From: Streptomyces chartreusis NRRL 3882
GTDB taxonomy: Bacteria > Actinomycetota > Actinomycetes > Streptomycetales > Streptomycetaceae
DNA length: 64,000 nucleotides
Assembly (NCBI RefSeq): GCF_900236475.1
Contig: NZ_LT963352.1
Span: 2,666,001 to 2,730,000 of the forward strand
Reading direction: 5' to 3'
Numbering within the stretch: position 1 is the stretch's first letter; each line of letters begins with the position of its first letter. Shown one piece after another: positions 1-9,489 of this stretch. A model generated the notes under the pieces. The model worked only from the letters and a program-made list of their open reading frames with translations, was not told the origin of the DNA and searched no databases. The translations under genes and the position numbers were made by a program.

Positions 1-856
1 GAAGGCCAAGGCCCCCGGCATCGACGTCCGGTTCGTCCCCGACGGCACCGCCCGTGCCGCCGCCCTGCGCACCGGCGAGGCCGACATCGTCGAGGCGGTG
101 CCGGTCTCGCAGGCGGCGGTGCTGGACCAGGACCTGATCACCGAGGTGCCCATGCCGCGCACCAACACCCTGTACCTCAACACCGAGAAGGGCGTCTTCA
201 AGGACGCCGCGCTGCGGGCGGCGGCCCGTGCGGCGATCGACGCCGAGTCGATCGTGAAGGGCGTGTACGAGGGGCGCGCCGATGTCGCCGAGGGGCTGCT
301 CGGCCCCGCCCTGCCGTGGGCGGCCGAGCTGCGCGAGCCGGTGAAGCGGGCCGAGGCCGGCACCCCGGCCGGCAAGACGATCACCATCGGCACCTTCACC
401 GACCGCGCCGAGTTGCCCGAGGTCGCCGCCGCGCTGCAACAGCAGCTGCAGAAGGCCGGGTTCAAGGTGAAGCTCGACGTCCGCGAGTACGCCAACATCG
501 AGTCCGACGCGCTGGCGGGCCGCTTCGACGCGTTCATCCTCTCCCGCGCCACCGTGCTGGACTCCGGCGACCCGGCCGCCTACCTCTACAGCGACTTCGC
601 CTCCGACGGCTCCTTCAACATCTCCCAGCTCGCGGACCCGGCCGTCGACAAGGCCCTGAAGAAGGCCGGCCGGACGCCGACCGGCGACGTCCGGCGCAAG
701 GCGGTCATCGCCGCCGAGGCAGCCGTACTCGGCACGGACGCGGCCGTGCCCATGCTGCACGAACGCGTGATCCAGGGCGACGCCGCCGGCGTGACCGGTG
801 TCGCCCACGACCCGCGCGAGCGGGAACTGGTCACGGCGGACACCTACGTCAAGTGA
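1..856 (+). CDS. ABC transporter substrate-binding protein, family 5 (peptide/nickel type), 5' truncated
   Basis: This is the C-terminal part of an extracellular solute-binding protein of the oligopeptide/dipeptide/nickel class (SBP family 5). The reading frame is open from base 2 and the true start lies before the window. The visible part has the lobe pattern typical of the family: a stretch ending LYLNTEKGVFKD, a new lobe after TITIGTF, and a DPAAYLYSDF segment near the C-terminus. It would capture a peptide-like ligand outside the membrane and hand it to the fused permease encoded next. Its TGA overlaps the GTG of that gene, so the genes are translationally coupled. The ligand cannot be read from the sequence, and the lipoprotein signal lies outside the window. 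Confidence 0.85.
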   Translation, partial: KAKAPGIDVRFVPDGTARAAALRTGEADIVEAVPVSQAAVLDQDLITEVPMPRTNTLYLNTEKGVFKDAALRAAARAAIDAESIVKGVYEGRADVAEGLLGPALPWAAELREPVKRAEAGTPAGKTITIGTFTDRAELPEVAAALQQQLQKAGFKVKLDVREYANIESDALAGRFDAFILSRATVLDSGDPAAYLYSDFASDGSFNISQLADPAVDKALKKAGRTPTGDVRRKAVIAAEAAVLGTDAAVPMLHERVIQGDAAGVTGVAHDPRERELVTADTYVK

Positions 857-2622
857 GAGCCCGGATACGGCGGTTGGCGGACGCCGCCGCTCTGACCCGC
901 CTGCTCAGTCTGATCGCCGTCCTGGCCGCCGTCGGCCTGCTGCCCTGGCTCTCCGGCCGGGACCCGGCGCTCGCCGTGCTGCGGGCCCGATCCGCCGAGC
1001 AGGACCCGACGAAGGAAGCCCTGGACTCCGTACGGCGGGACCTCGGTCTGGACGCCGGGCCCCTGTCCCTGCTCGGCCACTGGGCCTCGGACCTGCTGCA
1101 CGGCGACCTCGGCACCTCCTGGGTGTCGGGCACCGAGGTCCTGCCCTCGGTGGTCTCCGGGCTCCAGGTGTCACTGGCGCTGATGGGCGCCTCGCTCGGC
1201 CTGGCGCTGCTGCTGGCGTGCACCCTGGTCGCGCCGGTGCTGGTGCGGGGCCGGTCCTCGGCCGGGGCCTGGGCCGCGATGCTGGTCGCCATACCCGAGT
1301 TCCTGCTGGCCACGGTCGTGCTGCTGGTGTTCGGAGTGTGGCTGGGGTGGCTGCCGACGTCGGGCTGGGCGGGGCCGGAGAACATGGTCCTGCCCGCCGT
1401 GGCCCTCGGCGTCCCCGGCGGCGCCCTGCTCGGGCGTCTGGTCGCGGACGCGCTGCCCGCCGTGCTCGACGAGCGGTGGGTGGAGCTGTGGCGGGGCGCC
1501 GGGGTGAGCCGGGCGCGGATCGCCGGGGCGGCCCTGCGCCGCGTCCTGCCGCCGCTGGTCCCGCAGTTCGGGATGGTCGCCGTGGGGCTCACCGGAGGCG
1601 CGGTCGCCGTGGAGACGGTCTTCGCGGTGCCGGGCATCGGCCGTACCGCGCTCGGCGCGGCCAAGTCACAGGACCTGCCGCTGCTCCAGGGCGCGGTGCT
1701 CGCGCTGCTCGCGCTCGGGCTGGTCACGGGCGCGCTGGCGGCGCTCGCCCGGCGGCGGCTGCTGGGCCCGGCCCTGCGGGACGCCTCGCTGGCACTGCCC
1801 CCGGCACGGCCGGTGCGCGCACATCCCGCGGTCCCGTTGTCGCTGTTCACCGTCCTCGCCGTCACCATCGGCTGGGGCCTGCTGCGCGACCCGTACGCCG
1901 TCAACACCACGGCCCGGCTGGCCGCGCCCTCCTGGGCGCACCCGCTCGGCACCGACGGCCTCGGCCGTGACGTGCTCGCGCGCCTCGGTCACGGCGCCGC
2001 CTCCACGGCCGGCACGGCGGCGGCCGTCTGCCTGCTGAGCCTGCTGGTCGCGCTCGTCCTGGGCTTCCTGCCCCGGATCGCGGAGGGCGCCGCGGACATC
2101 GCCAACGCCCTGCCCCCGGTGATCGTCGGCATCCTGGTCGCGGCGGCCGTCGGCCCCGGCACCGGCGGCGCGGCCCTCGCGGTCGCGCTGATCTCCTGGC
2201 CTGCCCTGTCCGCGCACGCGGCGGCGCTGGTGCAGGAGGTGCGGGCGTCGGCGTTCCTGACCGCCCAACGGGCCATCGGGGCGAGCCCGTTCTGGATCCT
2301 CACCCGGCACGTCCTGCCGTCGGTGGCCGCCCCGGTCGCCCGCCACGCCCTGCTGCGCCTGCCGGGCATCGCCCTGGCCCTGGCCTCGCTGGGCTTCCTG
2401 GGTCTGGGCGCCCAGCCGCCCGCCCCCGAGTGGGGTCTGCTGCTCGACGAGTCCCGCGCCTATGTGGAGCGCGCCCCTTGGGCCGCCCTCGCCCCGGCGG
2501 TGGCGCTGGCCCTGCTCGCGGGCCTCGCGGTGTCGGGCGCGGCACTGACACAGGGCCGGAGGGGACGGCGAGCCACCCCGACTCCGGTCAAGATGACGAA
2601 GGAGGCCCCCGTTGGAGTCTGA
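853..2622 (+). CDS. Fused double permease of a peptide-type ABC importer (DppB-DppC fusion)
   Basis: A membrane protein of about 589 residues carries two complete permease domains that are usually separate proteins. The N-terminal half is DppB/OppB-like: one membrane segment, a periplasmic stretch with DLGLDAGPL, several more segments, and the EAA-like loop with WRGAGVSRARI. The C-terminal half restarts with a membrane segment and the DppC landmark HPLGTDGLGRDVLAR, then a second EAA-like loop (RAIGASPFWILTRHVLP) and PEWGLLLDES. The GTG start at 853 overlaps the stop of the binding-protein gene by four bases. The longer open frame upstream of 853 is antisense-like Arg/Gly-rich sequence lying inside that gene and is not credible. 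The next gene starts inside this one, 11 bases before its stop. A fused subunit would replace the usual B/C heterodimer. Confidence 0.88.
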   Translation: MRARIRRLADAAALTRLLSLIAVLAAVGLLPWLSGRDPALAVLRARSAEQDPTKEALDSVRRDLGLDAGPLSLLGHWASDLLHGDLGTSWVSGTEVLPSVVSGLQVSLALMGASLGLALLLACTLVAPVLVRGRSSAGAWAAMLVAIPEFLLATVVLLVFGVWLGWLPTSGWAGPENMVLPAVALGVPGGALLGRLVADALPAVLDERWVELWRGAGVSRARIAGAALRRVLPPLVPQFGMVAVGLTGGAVAVETVFAVPGIGRTALGAAKSQDLPLLQGAVLALLALGLVTGALAALARRRLLGPALRDASLALPPARPVRAHPAVPLSLFTVLAVTIGWGLLRDPYAVNTTARLAAPSWAHPLGTDGLGRDVLARLGHGAASTAGTAAAVCLLSLLVALVLGFLPRIAEGAADIANALPPVIVGILVAAAVGPGTGGAALAVALISWPALSAHAAALVQEVRASAFLTAQRAIGASPFWILTRHVLPSVAAPVARHALLRLPGIALALASLGFLGLGAQPPAPEWGLLLDESRAYVERAPWAALAPAVALALLAGLAVSGAALTQGRRGRRATPTPVKMTKEAPVGV

Positions 2623-3580
2623 GCCGCTGCTGTCGGTGCGCGAGTTGCGGATCGCCTTCGACGGGGTCGAGGCCGTGCGCGGCCTGTCCTTCGACGTCCG
2701 GCCTCGCGAAGTGCTGGCGATCGTCGGCGAGTCGGGGGCGGGCAAGTCCCTCACGGCCCGCGCGCTCCTCGGCATGCTGCCGCGCGGCGCGACGACGAGC
2801 GGGACGATCAGCCCGGACCTCTCGGCCCACCGGGGCCGGCGCGTCTCCCTCGTCCCGCAGGACGCCCTGTCGGCCCTGTCACCCGTGCACCGGGTGGGTG
2901 ACCAACTCGCCGCCGCCGTGCGGTCGGTGGCCGGGGTCTCGCGCACCGAGGCCCGGGCCCGGGCGGTCGCGGCCCTGGACCGCGTCGGCATCCCGGACGC
3001 GGCACGCAAGGCGCGGGCGTATCCGCACGAGTACTCCGGCGGCATGCGGCAGCGGGCCGTGATCGCCATGGCCACGATCAACGAACCGGACATCGTGGTC
3101 GCCGACGAACCCACCACCGCCCTCGACGAGGAGCGCCGCGACCAGGTGCTGCGGCTGCTCGCCGAGCAGCGGGAGGCGGTCGGCGCCGCGCTCGTCCTGG
3201 TCACGCACGACATGGACGTCGTGCGGGGCCACGCGGATCGTGTGCTGGTCATGTACGCCGGACGCCTCACCGAACTCGGCGCCGCCGACGAGGTACTGGC
3301 CCGCCCCCGCGCCCCCTACACGGCCGGACTGCTGGCATCCCTCCCGCAGAACGCGCCCCCGGGCCGTCGCCTCCCCGCCCTGCGCGGCACCCCGCCCGCC
3401 CCGGGCGCCCTTCCGCCGGGCTGCGCCTTCGCCCCGCGCTGCCCGCTCGCGGCGGACTCCTGCCACACGGCGGAACCGGAGCCACGGCAGGTCTCCGGCC
3501 GCCTGGTCGCCTGCCACCGCTGGGAGGAACTCCCCTACCCGGCCGCCGAGTTGTTCCTGAAGGAGCGGCAGCCCGCATGA
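2612..3580 (+). CDS. ABC transporter ATP-binding protein, DppD/OppD type
   Basis: ATPase subunit of about 322 residues for the peptide-type importer. Walker A is GESGAGKS (about residues 39-46), the signature is YSGGMRQR, and Walker B is [12 protein letters not shown] followed by an H-loop in VTHDMD. The C-terminal oligopeptide-transporter extension is present, with the Cys-bearing PPGCAFAPRCPLAADSC segment typical of DppD/OppD. Start choice: TTG at 2612 has a strong ribosome site GAAGGAGG at 2598-2605, six bases upstream. The gene overlaps the permease gene by 11 bases, and its stop overlaps the next ATG as ATGA. Together with the DppF-like gene it would form the ATPase pair at the cytoplasmic face of the fused permease. 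Confidence 0.9.
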   Translation: MESEPLLSVRELRIAFDGVEAVRGLSFDVRPREVLAIVGESGAGKSLTARALLGMLPRGATTSGTISPDLSAHRGRRVSLVPQDALSALSPVHRVGDQLAAAVRSVAGVSRTEARARAVAALDRVGIPDAARKARAYPHEYSGGMRQRAVIAMATINEPDIVVADEPTTALDEERRDQVLRLLAEQREAVGAALVLVTHDMDVVRGHADRVLVMYAGRLTELGAADEVLARPRAPYTAGLLASLPQNAPPGRRLPALRGTPPAPGALPPGCAFAPRCPLAADSCHTAEPEPRQVSGRLVACHRWEELPYPAAELFLKERQPA

Positions 3581-4263
3581 CCGAACCCCTGCTCGACGTC
3601 CGCGACCTGGTCGTCCGGTACGGCCCGGTCACCGCCGTGGACGGCGTCTCCTTCGCCCTGGCCGCCGGCGAGACCCTCGCCCTGAACGGCCCGTCCGGCT
3701 GCGGCAAGTCGTCCACAGCTCTGGCGGTACTCCAGCTGCCCCGCCCGGCCGGTGGTGAAGTCCACTTCGAGGGACGTGAGTTGACGGCCCTCACCGAACG
3801 CGAACTACGCCCGCTGCGGCCCCGTATGCAGCCCGTCTTCCAGGACCCGTACGGCTCGCTGAGTCCCCGCCACCGCATCCGCGACGCCATCGCCGAACCG
3901 CTGAAGATCCAGGGCCGCTGGCATCCCGCCGACGGCCCGGCCCGGGTCGCCGAACTCCTCGACCGGGTCGGCCTCGACCCCGCGTACGGCGACCGCCACC
4001 CGCACGAGCTCTCCGGCGGCCAGTGCCAGCGCGCCGGCATCGCCCGTGCCCTGGCGTCCGAACCGCGGCTGCTGGTACTCGACGAGCCGGTGTCGTCACT
4101 CGACCCTTCGGTACGCGCGGGCGTGCTGAACCTGCTCGCCGACCTCCAGGACGACCTGGGTCTCGGCTACCTGTTCATCTGCCACGACCGGGCGGTCGTA
4201 CGGCACTTCGCGGACCGGATCGTCGAGATGCGCGAGGGACGCGTCGGCGTCACTTCCGGGTAG
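3577..4263 (+). CDS. ABC transporter ATP-binding protein, short DppF/OppF type
   Basis: Second ATPase subunit, 228 residues. Walker A is GPSGCGKSS, the Q-loop lies near FQDPYGSLSPRH, the signature is LSGGQCQR and Walker B is LLVLDEPVSSLD with an ICHDRAVV H-loop. It is about 90 residues shorter than usual DppF/OppF because the C-terminal Cys-containing extension is missing; the protein stops shortly after the H-loop region. All catalytic motifs are present, so it should be functional. ATG at 3577 overlaps the previous stop (ATGA). The last 14 bases overlap the 3' end of the convergent TetR gene. A shortened partner fits the compact style of this operon, which also has a fused permease. Confidence 0.88.
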   Translation: MTEPLLDVRDLVVRYGPVTAVDGVSFALAAGETLALNGPSGCGKSSTALAVLQLPRPAGGEVHFEGRELTALTERELRPLRPRMQPVFQDPYGSLSPRHRIRDAIAEPLKIQGRWHPADGPARVAELLDRVGLDPAYGDRHPHELSGGQCQRAGIARALASEPRLLVLDEPVSSLDPSVRAGVLNLLADLQDDLGLGYLFICHDRAVVRHFADRIVEMREGRVGVTSG

Positions 4264-4828
4264 CGGCCTCGATCACCTGGCGGAGCCCCTCGGCGAGCTG
4301 CCCGGCCTCGGGAGCGCTCTTCGGGTCGAAGGTCCACTGCGCCATGAGACCCATCATCAGGGTCAGGTAGAAGTACCCGAGGGTGTCCACCCGCTCCTCG
4401 GGGACGTCCTCCTCGCGCCCGCCGTGGAAGAGCGTGACGATGCCGCGCGCCCCCTCCCGCTGGGCCCGTGCGAGATGCTCCCGCACCTCCGGCAGCTGGT
4501 CGCCCATGGCCACGATCTCCATGCTGAGCCGCCACATCGAACCGGGCTCGCGCATGGTGGCGATGATGTTCGCCCACACCGCGGCGAACCGCTCCGGCGA
4601 CCCCGGTTCCCCGCTCAGCTCGCCGCCTCCCTCGAAGGCTTCGGACATCCCCTCCACCATCTCGACGTACGCCCGCGCGAGCAGCGCGTCCTTCGAGCCG
4701 TAGTGGTAGCCGATCGACGCCAGATTGGTCCCCGACTCCTTGACGATGTCGCGCGCCGTCGTGCGCACGAACCCCTTCGCCATCAGGCAGCGCTTGGCGC
4801 CTTCGAGCAGATCCTCACGGTGTCCCAT
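4250..4828 (-). CDS. TetR-family transcriptional regulator
   Basis: A one-domain repressor of 192 residues. The N-terminal TetR helix-turn-helix is clear: GFVRTTARDIVKESGTNLASIGYHYGSKDALL, about residues 19-50. The rest is a helical ligand-binding domain with no residues that reveal the ligand. It is divergent from the drug-type exporter at 4916, with 87 bases between the starts. That gap carries an inverted repeat covering the exporter promoter. By the usual TetR/exporter logic the protein represses the exporter, and probably itself, until a compound binds. The 3' end overlaps the ABC ATPase gene tail to tail by 14 bases. Confidence 0.88.
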   Translation of the reverse strand: MGHREDLLEGAKRCLMAKGFVRTTARDIVKESGTNLASIGYHYGSKDALLARAYVEMVEGMSEAFEGGGELSGEPGSPERFAAVWANIIATMREPGSMWRLSMEIVAMGDQLPEVREHLARAQREGARGIVTLFHGGREEDVPEERVDTLGYFYLTLMMGLMAQWTFDPKSAPEAGQLAEGLRQVIEAATRK

Positions 4829-4860
4829 GGCTCGTCACCCTACTCCGACATCCAGACGTC

Positions 4861-4907
4861 CGTCTTATACAAACGTCCTAGACAAGCGTTTAAGACGCCC
4901 GTACAGT
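4861..4907 (+). promoter_or_regulatory. Putative TetR operator and promoter of the MFS exporter
   Basis: Between the divergent TetR and exporter genes there is an inverted repeat with perfect 7-base arms CGTCTTA (4861-4867) and TAAGACG (4891-4897). A smaller GTC/GAC pair (4875-4877 and 4881-4883) shares the same centre at 4879. Overlapping it is a promoter-like pair for the exporter: TAGACA at 4879-4884 and TACAGT at 4902-4907, 17 bases apart, about ten bases before the ATG at 4916, so the transcript may be nearly leaderless. A repressor bound here would cover the -35 box. The palindrome is seen directly; binding by the neighbouring TetR is inferred. Confidence 0.6.
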
Positions 4908-4915
4908 CCTGCCCC

Positions 4916-6457
4916 ATGACGACGAACCCACACCCTCCCGCCCGCGCCGGCCGCCGCGAATGGACGGCTCTCGGCGTGCTGATGCTGCCGCTGCTGCTGG
5001 TTTCGATGGACGTGTCCGTCCTGTACTTCGCGATCCCCGCGATCAGCGCGGATCTGGAGCCGAGCGCCACCCAGCAGCTGTGGATCTTCGACATCTACGG
5101 CTTCGTCCTGGCCGGCCTGCTGATGACGATGGGCTCGCTCGGCGACCGCATCGGCCGCCGCAGGCTCCTGCTGGTCGGAGCCGCCGCCTTCGGTACGGCC
5201 TCCCTGGTCGCGGCCTACGCCAACAGCGCCGAGACCCTGATCGCCGCCCGCGCCGTCCTCGGTATCGGCGGCGCGACGCTGATGCCGTCCACGATGGCGC
5301 TGGTGCGCACGATGTTCACCGACCCCGCGCAGCGCACCAAGGCGATCGGGGTGTGGTCCGGTGTGATGACGGCCGGCATCGCGCTCGGCTCGGTGATGAG
5401 CGGTGTGCTCGTCGAGCACTTCTGGTGGGGCTCGGTCTTCCTGGTCAACCTGCCCGCGATGCTGCTGCTCCTGGTCCTTGGTCCAGTCCTGCTGCCCGAG
5501 TCACGCAACCCGCGCCCCGGCCGCTTCGACCGGGTGAGCGTGCCCCTGTCGATGGCGGCGGTGCTCCCGGTGATCTACGGCCTGAAGGAACTCGCGTCGG
5601 AGGGCTGGAACGTGCGGTACGTGATGTCGGTGACGGTCGGCCTGCTCTTCGCCGCCCTGTTCGTCCACCGCCAGCGCACGGCGGTGTCCCCGCTGATCTC
5701 GCCGGAGCTGTTCCGGGACCGCGGCTTCACCCCGGCCGTCGTCCTCAACCTCGTCGCCGCCTTCGGCATGATGGGCTCGGCGTACTTCACGACCCAGTAC
5801 ATCCAGTCGGTCCTGGACAAGAGCCCCCTCGAAGCCGCGCTGTGGAGCCTGCTGCCGTCGGTGCCCATCGGGCTCGCGGCGCCGGTCGGCGCACGGCTCG
5901 TGCAGCGGGGCGTTCCGCGCGCTCACGTCGTCGGCGCGGGCTTCGCCGTCAGCGCGTGCGGTTACGTGATGCTGGCCCTGGCCGGAACGGACTCCCTCTG
6001 GCTGCTGCTGGCCGCATGCGGCGTCCTGGCCTGCGGCATCGTCGCCGTCATGTCCCAGGTGGCGGACCTGGCCCTGAGCGCCGCTCCGGTGGAGAAAGCC
6101 GGCGCGGCCTCGTCCCTGCTGGAGACCGGGACGGAGTTCGGCGGCGCGCTGAGCATGGCGTTCCTCGGCTCCATCGGTACGGCCGTCTACCGCCACGAGA
6201 TCCCGGCCCCGGCCCCCGCTCCGGCCCGCGAGACACTGGGCGGCGCCCTGGCCGTCGCCGACCGGATGCCGGGGCGCGCGGGGGACGCCCTGGCGACGGC
6301 GGCACGCGAGGCCTTCACCAGCGGCATGCACGCGGCGGCGATCACGGGCGCGGTGCTGCTGGCCGGTGCGGCGGCAGCCGCGGCGGTGACCCTGCGGCGG
6401 GTCCACATACGGGAAAACGCCGGACGAGCTGATCGACTCAGCCCGTCCGGCGTGTGA
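4916..6457 (+). CDS. MFS drug exporter, DHA2 family (14 TM)
   Basis: A membrane transporter of 513 residues resembling EmrB/QacA-type proton-driven multidrug exporters. Visible landmarks are motif A after the second membrane segment (GSLGDRIGRRRLLLVG), a motif C-like GxxxGP-type region around SGVMTAGIALGSVMSG, and about 14 hydrophobic segments. The MDVSVLYFAIPAISADL opening of segment 1 is characteristic of DHA2. The start is ATG 4916; the open frame upstream to 4424 is antisense to the TetR gene. The divergent TetR and the operator-like palindrome suggest induction by a toxic substrate or antibiotic. The last codons encode a strong hairpin (6417-6453), so the terminator is partly inside the gene. 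Confidence 0.9.
   Translation: MTTNPHPPARAGRREWTALGVLMLPLLLVSMDVSVLYFAIPAISADLEPSATQQLWIFDIYGFVLAGLLMTMGSLGDRIGRRRLLLVGAAAFGTASLVAAYANSAETLIAARAVLGIGGATLMPSTMALVRTMFTDPAQRTKAIGVWSGVMTAGIALGSVMSGVLVEHFWWGSVFLVNLPAMLLLLVLGPVLLPESRNPRPGRFDRVSVPLSMAAVLPVIYGLKELASEGWNVRYVMSVTVGLLFAALFVHRQRTAVSPLISPELFRDRGFTPAVVLNLVAAFGMMGSAYFTTQYIQSVLDKSPLEAALWSLLPSVPIGLAAPVGARLVQRGVPRAHVVGAGFAVSACGYVMLALAGTDSLWLLLAACGVLACGIVAVMSQVADLALSAAPVEKAGAASSLLETGTEFGGALSMAFLGSIGTAVYRHEIPAPAPAPARETLGGALAVADRMPGRAGDALATAAREAFTSGMHAAAITGAVLLAGAAAAAAVTLRRVHIRENAGRADRLSPSGV
6417..6453. terminator. Bidirectional terminator hairpin inside the 3' end of the MFS gene
   Basis: The arms ACGCCGGACG (6417-6426) and CGTCCGGCGT (6444-6453) are perfect complements. 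A second nested stem GCTGA/TCAGC (6428-6432, 6438-6442) closes a five-base loop. The structure lies within the last codons of the exporter and ends four bases before the end of its stop codon. Together with the next hairpin it separates the convergent exporter and serA genes. There is no U-tract, which is common for Streptomyces terminators. Confidence 0.65.
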
Positions 6458-6488
6458 GGACGAACCCGTTCAGGGCGAACGGGGGCCC

Positions 6489-6504
6489 GGGGGCGTCAGC
6501 CCCC
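6489..6504. terminator. Short GC hairpin after serA
   Basis: A perfect stem GGGGGC/GCCCCC with a four-base loop lies nine bases past the serA stop (minus direction). It probably works with the 6417-6453 hairpin to end serA transcription. There is no U-tract. Confidence 0.5.
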
Positions 6505-6512
6505 AGGGAGCA

Positions 6513-8102
6513 TCAGACCAGGTTCACGGAACGAGCCGAGGTCGCCCCGATCTCCGCCGCCACCTCGGCCAGGACACCGGGGTTGACCGTGTCGTCCACG
6601 GTCAGCACCGCAAGCGCCTCGCCGCCGGCCACGGCCCGGGACACCTGCATGCCGGCGATGTTGATGCCCGCCTCGCCGAGGATGCGGCCCACCGTGCCGA
6701 CGACGCCCGGCCGGTCCTCGTACTTCAGGACGACCATGTGCTCGGCGAGCGCGAGGTCGACATCGTACTCGCCGACGGCGACGATCTTCTGCAGGTGCTT
6801 GGGACCGGCGAGCGTGCCGGAGACCGACACCTCCTCGCCGTCGGCGAGGGTGCCGCGCACGGTGACGACGTTACGGTGCTCGGTCGCCTCCGAGCTGGTG
6901 GTCAGCCGCACCTCGACCCCGCGCTCCTGGGCGAACAGCGGGGCGTTGACGTACGACACCGTCTCGTCGACGACGTCCTCGAAGACACCCTTGAGGGCGG
7001 ACAGCTCCAGCACCTTCACGTCGTGCTGGGTGATCTCGCCGTACACCTCGACGTCGAGGCGGACCGCGACCTCACCGGCGAGCGCGGTGAAGATCCGGCC
7101 CAGGCGCTCGGCGAGCGGCAGACCCGGCTTGACGTCCTCGGCGATGACGCCGCCCTGGACATTCACCGCGTCCGGCACGAGCTCACCGGCGAGCGCGAGA
7201 CGCACGGAACGGGCGACGGCGATACCGGCCTTCTCCTGCGCCTCGTCGGTGGAGGCACCGAGGTGCGGGGTGCACACGACCTGGTCGAACTCGAAGAGCG
7301 GCGAGTCGGTGCACGGCTCCTTGGCGTACACGTCGAGGCCGGCACCGGCGACCCGGCCCTCCTTGAGGGCGGAGTACAGCGCCTCCTCGTCGACGATCCC
7401 GCCGCGCGCGGCGTTGACGATGCGCACGCTCGGCTTGACCTTGCGCAGCGCCTCGTCGCCGATCAGGCCGAGGGTCTCGGGGGTCTTGGGGAGGTGGACG
7501 GTGATGAAGTCGGAGACCTCCAGCAGCTCGTCCAGCGACAGCACCTTCACGCCCATCTGCGCGGCGCGGGCCGGCTGCACGTACGGGTCGTAGGCGACGA
7601 CCTTCATGCCGAAGGCGGACATGCGCTGGGCGACCAGCGCACCGATCCGTCCCAGACCCACGACACCGAGGGTCTTCTCGGCCAGCTCCACGCCCGTGTA
7701 CTTGCTGCGCTTCCACTCGCCGTTCTTCAGCGCGGCGTTGGCCTGCGGGATGTTGCGGGCGGTGGCGAGGAGGAGACCGCAGGCGAGCTCGGCGGCGGTC
7801 ACGATGTTCGAGGTGGGGGCGTTGACGACCATCACGCCGGCCTTGGTGGCGGCGGAGACGTCCACGTTGTCCAGGCCGACGCCGGCTCGCGCGACGACCT
7901 TGAGCTTGTTCGCGGCGGCGATCGCCTCGGCGTCGACCTTGGTGGCCGAACGGATCAGGATCGCGTCCACCTCGGCGATGGCCGGGAGCAGCTCGGCCCG
8001 GTCCGCGCCGTTGCACTGCCGGATCTCGAAGTCCGGGCCCAGCGCGTCGACGGTGGCGGGCGACAGCTCTTCAGCGATGAGTACGACTGGTTTCGAGCTC
8101 AC
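6513..8102 (-). CDS. serA: D-3-phosphoglycerate dehydrogenase
   Basis: First enzyme of the phosphorylated serine pathway; it oxidises 3-phosphoglycerate to 3-phosphohydroxypyruvate with NAD in the cytoplasm. The 529-residue length fits the long actinobacterial SerA with an extra ASB domain and a C-terminal ACT domain. Landmarks: the NAD loop GLGRIG (149-154), catalytic Arg233 (AARGG), Glu262 (KEP) and His280 (TPHLG), and a terminal ACT region (from VVLKYEDRPGVVGTVG) where serine feedback would act. Start: GTG at 8102 has GAGGA five bases upstream; an in-frame GTG at 8114 lacks a ribosome site. The ilv genes lie directly upstream on the same strand, but a clear hairpin after ilvC suggests separate transcription. 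Confidence 0.97.
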   Translation of the reverse strand: MSSKPVVLIAEELSPATVDALGPDFEIRQCNGADRAELLPAIAEVDAILIRSATKVDAEAIAAANKLKVVARAGVGLDNVDVSAATKAGVMVVNAPTSNIVTAAELACGLLLATARNIPQANAALKNGEWKRSKYTGVELAEKTLGVVGLGRIGALVAQRMSAFGMKVVAYDPYVQPARAAQMGVKVLSLDELLEVSDFITVHLPKTPETLGLIGDEALRKVKPSVRIVNAARGGIVDEEALYSALKEGRVAGAGLDVYAKEPCTDSPLFEFDQVVCTPHLGASTDEAQEKAGIAVARSVRLALAGELVPDAVNVQGGVIAEDVKPGLPLAERLGRIFTALAGEVAVRLDVEVYGEITQHDVKVLELSALKGVFEDVVDETVSYVNAPLFAQERGVEVRLTTSSEATEHRNVVTVRGTLADGEEVSVSGTLAGPKHLQKIVAVGEYDVDLALAEHMVVLKYEDRPGVVGTVGRILGEAGINIAGMQVSRAVAGGEALAVLTVDDTVNPGVLAEVAAEIGATSARSVNLV

Positions 8103-8331
8103 GTGAGTCCTCACAAGTCCAATGCTGCGGACGGCCGTCCCGACGGCCGCAGGCGGTGGAGGGATGCTTGCCGCGTGGAAGACGCACGACGCTGTGGGCC
8201 TGACGCGTATGTGTGCAGCAGTCTAGTGGCGCACGGGGCGTCGTCTTGTGCCGCTGCGGAAGGATCACCCGTCCGTGGCCGGACGGGATGGACAACGCCG
8301 TACCACCGACGTTACCCCGGGTCAGCCGAGA

Positions 8332-8356
8332 GGGCCGGAGCCTGTCGCTCCGGCCC
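8332..8356 (-). terminator. Terminator hairpin after ilvC
   Basis: Perfect 10-base arms GGGCCGGAGC (8332-8341) and GCTCCGGCCC (8347-8356) with a five-base loop start 14 bases past the ilvC stop. The remaining gap up to serA (8103-8331) holds no gene I can support. Confidence 0.65.
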
Positions 8357-8369
8357 CCGGCCGTGAGGC

Positions 8370-9482
<1,113 letters not shown>

Positions 9483-9489
9483 TCAGGTC

